A stretch of 64,000 nucleotides of DNA from Plasmopara viticola (lineage: Eukaryota; Oomycota; Peronosporomycetes; Peronosporales; Peronosporaceae), in assembly GCA_001695595.3 (NCBI GenBank), contig MBPM02000020.1, positions 620,001 through 684,000 on the forward strand. The letters run 5' to 3'. Each line of letters opens with the position of its first letter. Positions within the stretch are counted from its first letter, which is position 1. The translations under genes and the position numbers were made by a program. Below the pieces are notes generated by a model, which saw only the letters and a program-made list of their open reading frames with translations, did no database searches and was not told the DNA's origin. Shown here one piece after another: positions 60,111 through 64,000 of this stretch.

Positions 60111-60589
60111 AAAAGGTGAGCCTTTTTCGTTCAAAATAGGCGTGCATTCGTACCAGAACTTGTAAAAGCGATTACACATCCACCTTCTCAAAGCTCATGA
60201 GCGACTCGCAACCTTTCTGGCCTGCCGACCAAGTTATGTGGCGTTACTGCGTTACCGGCACTTTTGCCAATAAGGGCTTTTACACAATATAATTCGGATA
60301 ACACTTAAATACATATGCATTTCTCCTTTCCATAAAGTAGACAATTATACAGCTCCAGATCAGAAGAAAGTTCCAGATGTTCCATTATTATTGGGAGCAT
60401 AAGGCTTAACTGGCTAAAAACAATCTAGGATGTATAAGATGCCAAATAAAGAAAAGAAAAATGATAGCCTTCGGGATGGTAGCAATAGATGGCTGAGAGT
60501 TAGGCTGTAGCAATAAAAGAAGTCGCAAGTTCGTAAACTGCTTTAAGCAAGAACCACTCTTCTTCCTTCACTGACTTCGCCCCGCTCGC

Positions 60590-61900
60590 GCCTAAGCCTT
60601 GTCCGACGATTGACTTTAATAAGCTTCCTCCACGAATGTGTTACACAGGGGCTCTACATTCGCTCTCCGTACCAAGTGGTCGCCGACCAAGCGCTCTTGA
60701 TTCCAGATGTGAACATGATAAAGTATGCTGTCGTAACGGGCACGCCTGGTGTTGGAAAGTTGGTGATCGTCTACTACGCCTTGTGGAGATTGGAGAAGCG
60801 CATTTTGCTTTTTGACAGCGATGATCTCTTTTACTTCGATAAATCGACGATGCTGAACTGTCTGATGTTGCAAAGCAGATTTGACGAACGATTCTGGTCG
60901 CCCAATTTGTGGTGCCTTGTGGATTCGATGAATCCAACAAGTATCCCTGAACTTTCCTTCCGGCTATGCTCACTTCTTCTCGTAAGCCCACCGTGACGAG
61001 ACTGCATTGGTGAGTTCACGGAGCAGCATCCTACTCCTGATGCTTTCTACGTGCCACGGTAGAACTGGTGACTATTGCTTCCATGTGTCCACATGCAGCC
61101 TCTGTGTGGAACACTTCATTTGATTAATTGAGTGGTTTACCTCGTCCGGTGCTGCAAAACATGGACAACCCACAAGCTTTGCTGATGTCCACATGCAACA
61201 GCTGTCCTCTCGATAATTGCATTCTGTTGGTGTCTATATCCTCTGAGACCACAACTCTGAGACCAAGATCGTTCACACTTGACTCGCACCCACAGCCAAA
61301 AACTGTATTTATAGTACGAAGACGTCTATGCATCAGATTTGGCGATGTAGTTGATTGTTTGATCAAAGTAATAACTTGGCCGCGCGATGCTGCAAAGTCT
61401 TCTTAGTTCGTCAGGTGAAAGCCTGCTAGCACAGACACTATGTGGATACATGTTCGAATTTATTTTATGGATTGGCTGAAGTAGGATGGGACTCTCGTGT
61501 ATCGAGAGCTGGTGTCTAGAAAGACGAAACGAATTCCAGCTGATAATATAATCGACGTTCCATGGTCATCGCAGCCTCGACTAGTAGCAGAGTGGGTGGA
61601 AGTCGATCAATATGCAAATTAGCCAGACATCGAAATATACTGCTATTGATGCGTGGATACCGTGGTTTGGTAGAATCCAGATGACTGTAGGAAAAATGCA
61701 TGGCAGCATTAGGGCGAGGCGGTAGATGATTTGGCAAAACTGGGTCCGAATAGCAATCGACTTATCTTTTTTGCTTTCGCCAGTCTACTTTGAAACCTTC
61801 CTTAAGAAGACATCTCACACCATCGATCAGTTGCAATCCAAGTTCCGTATCCCGAACCGGTGTTATCCACGTCATTGACATCAGCTTCTCTTTCGCGGCC
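60590..61900 (+). pseudogene. Crinkler (CRN) effector C-terminal region, broken
   Basis: The longest frame (60610-60996) reads GLYIRSPYQVVADQALLIP, then a P-loop-like TGTPGVGKL (60736-60762), then FDERFWSPNLWCLVDS. This matches the ATPase-like body of downy-mildew CRNs. The P-loop ends in Leu where Ser or Thr is expected. A TGA at 60994-60996 interrupts; the same frame continues with RDCIGEF, so it is probably a point nonsense change. Later parts (ALLMSTC near 61170; YTAIDAWIPWFG near 61640; SHTIDQ near 61810) appear in shifting frames, showing several indels. The N-terminal signal and LFLAK domain are absent here. The piece is a pseudogene; any past activity is unknown. Confidence 0.7.
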
Positions 61901-63690
61901 TGCCTAGACATTACTTAGTGAAGGTGAAATCGCAAATTCGCTCTAAGGGGTTGACTGATAAGCTGAGCTACCCCAGCTCTGGATGTGAGCCAAAGCTATC
62001 GCTGCATTCAATATTTTGATCATCCATTCCGACTATGCTCTTGGAGATAGCAAAGCTTTTATTCCTAAGGTTATTCGCGAAATTGAGCATGTAATAAACC
62101 AACAACAAGTGCGCCTTCCACTGCATCGTCAACGTAATTAGCATGGATGTTGCTTCCATTAATGTCGGATGCATTCGTAGGTAGGACAAAGGGTATGAGG
62201 CTATGGAGATTTCTGCTTCATTTGCAACGACATGCTTAAGTCTAACTATCAGTTTACTATGTTTGAAATGGTTTTGTAAGCGGTAATAGACTCAAAAATT
62301 ACCAAAAAAAAGTGCGAGCCTGTGAATTTCGAGAGCTTTTACGCTGAGTAAATTGTCAACAAGCCAGCTCCTAGCGAATTCGATCACTACTGACAAAGTA
62401 TTCCATTAAAAATTTCGACCATTTGATCGATCACTTCATCGTTTATGACTTTGAGGTCATTCATTAGCGTAATGCGACTCAACACGGGGTGAACACCATC
62501 TTCACGAACTAACACATTCCTATGTCGGTATCAGTAGCTAAGAATTTAATCAAAAAAATACGCTGCTTTTGTAATGACAAATTAAAGATGCTACTTACGA
62601 ATATGTTCAATACCAATGGTGGTATATTAAGATATGGCAATACAGTGTCAAGAAAAGTATGTCGCTATTACAAAAAGTTATTAATGCTCATGGCATGACA
62701 GGTATGATGAAATTACAGGAGTCAATCTTGGCAAAGCCTATAAAAGGATTGATGTGGAAAGTCATGTTGAAAGATAGTAGTATGCCAGCTTATTTGTCTT
62801 TCACCGCAGTCTTGGATTTGATAAGCATAGGTTTGATTGTTGGATATTGAAATAGCAGCTCGATCAGGTACCAGTATTTGGCTTTTATTCTGGTTGCTTC
62901 GAGACTAACTTGGTACTTAAAGATATGTTTTCCGCAATTGGTACCGACATCATCAAATCTGTCATCAAGAACGCTAGCTGTATATGCATTGCTACATCAA
63001 ACATGAAAAAAATTGTTCGATTTTATTGACTATGTACCAGCTGGTCCCACTTAAGACAAGTATCCTACAACATACCTCTGTAGTTGCAAATCCGATGGCA
63101 AAACGAGATGTGTCTGTTGGCAAACTTCGTGTAATAAGCATCCTTTGCGACGAGTAACTTCGTGTGAGATTACTGATAAAATCGACCAAAGATCCACTGA
63201 TCTGGTACAATAATTACGACGTTGTCCCTTTCACCAAAGCTATCAAGGGTCTGCTAGAGCTGTTTGAACGCTTTGATCTGGTATGATTGTGGATAATGAG
63301 TCCTTTTTGGTCTATTAAAAAAGATCATGTACCAGGCCTGCTGAATATCCTTTGATAACTGGATAAGAAGACAGCTACGCGCGTGGCCAGCTACAACGGC
63401 CAGGATGCTAAGACAAAACGAAAACTTGGTATGACATGAATACATTGGTGCAAAAGCAAAAGTGTCCGTGTGGTCTATGCAACCGTCAGCTGACTACTAC
63501 AACGCTTCAGCGGATCATGTCAACAATGAGCTTGGCCATATCGACGGTTATGTCTTGGTCAGCTGCGTTAAGTACAACACCAATCTAAAAGACAAGTCGC
63601 TCAAGAGGTTTCGGTATAAGACGTTGCTTGAGTCTAGCCCGGATAGACTGGTTTACTCGAGCGACAAGGAGGAGAAGATTTAAGATGATG
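61901..63690. other. Unassigned, repeat-like
   Basis: A 63-codon frame at 62659-62850 (LAKPIKGLMW, LSFTAVLDLIS) and a Cys-rich reading near 63060-63140 look like decayed coding sequence but match no family I can name. They may belong to the same element as the polymerase-like fragment to the right. Confidence 0.35.
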
Positions 63691-63982
63691 GCCAAATTGC
63701 TGGAAGCTCATCTTTTATCTTTAATCGCTACGCCAAGCGTAGTAAAACAAAGATTCGCAATGGCGTGGTCTGTCACAAACTTAAATGAGATGCCATGCGG
63801 TTAATCGACAACGGTTAAGGCGTATTATCGGTGACATCAAAGCAGACACCGTAGTCGGCATTTTTGAGTGTAATATTCGAACGCCAGAATACCTCAAAAA
63901 TTACTTTAGTGAAATGAGTCCAATATTCAAAAATGTACTGATCTACTGTTCGGACGTTTCAAGGTCCCAAGAAGCTAGATGA
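63690..63982 (+). mobile_element. Fragment resembling protein-primed family-B DNA polymerase
   Basis: The plus-strand frame at 63785-63982 contains GIFECNIRTPEYLKNYFSEM followed by PIFKNVLI. This pattern is typical of the exonuclease-polymerase linker of DNA_pol_B_2 proteins, which are carried by Polinton/Maverick transposons and linear mitochondrial plasmids. Just upstream, in other frames (FNRYAKRSKTKIRNGVVCHK near 63720-63780), related sequence continues, so the gene is frameshifted. The fragment stops at 63982 and the window ends soon after. The element type cannot be decided from this piece. Confidence 0.4.
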
Positions 63983-64000
63983 TGCGTGTAAAAATACAAT

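Noticed and set aside
55892..60380. 17-18 bp inverted match (55892-55908 and 60363-60380) flanking the gypsy element
   Set aside because: LTR elements have direct, not inverted, long repeats, and the match does not extend; probably chance or part of an unrelated repeat.
55343..61900. Single CRN gene split by one retrotransposon insertion
   Set aside because: The two halves share about 39 bp of diverged homologous sequence, too long and too different for a target duplication; two copies explain it better.

Overview
The window reads as nuclear DNA of an oomycete, most likely a Phytophthora or downy-mildew relative. Three things point there: compact genes with short GT-AG introns (about 50-90 nt); relics of Crinkler (CRN) effectors with the family's LFLAK motif; and many dead Ty3/gypsy and Ty1/copia elements between islands of housekeeping genes. 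The species call is inference. Exon models were built by hand from splice signals, reading phase and protein-family similarity, with no transcript data.

Layout. 1-2971: start of a CCA-adding tRNA nucleotidyltransferase (-), an RS-rich protein with a POLR1D-isoform-2-like N-terminus (+), and an AAAP amino-acid transporter (-). 2972-10700: gene-poor, with a gypsy RT/RNase H relic and a strong 71-nt hairpin. 10707-12494: PX-VPS9 protein (-). 12679-19254: repeat-rich, with a SINE-like copy and a gypsy protease relic. 19255-30612: the main gene island, holding two paralogous PP2A B56-type regulatory subunits, ATP synthase beta, mitochondrial ribosomal protein bS18, a BABAM2/BRCC45-like protein, a cytidine-deaminase-like protein and a second SINE-like copy. 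30950-35285: decayed copia element with LTR remnants. 35290-42528: repeat relics, one small secreted-protein candidate and a MITE-like element. 42529-46288: low-complexity K/S-rich protein, a tiny three-exon coiled-coil gene and fumarase. 46657-51416: a doubtful broken gene and a deleted gypsy element. 51417-54202: J-domain/C2H2 protein and a two-domain cyclic-nucleotide-binding protein. 54941-64000: third SINE-like copy, two CRN pseudogene pieces on either side of a dead gypsy element, and a fragment resembling a protein-primed family-B DNA polymerase.

The genes do not form an operon or a single pathway. Mitochondrial functions recur (ATP synthase beta, bS18, fumarase), as do signalling parts (two B56 subunits, cNMP-binding protein, VPS9 Rab-GEF). 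I found no CRISPR array, rRNA or convincing tRNA gene. No complete undescribed system is evident. The most unusual items are the SINE-like family with matched target-site duplications, the hairpin 3' of the PX-VPS9 gene, the CRN pseudogene pair, the acidic extensions of bS18, and the polymerase-like fragment at the right edge.
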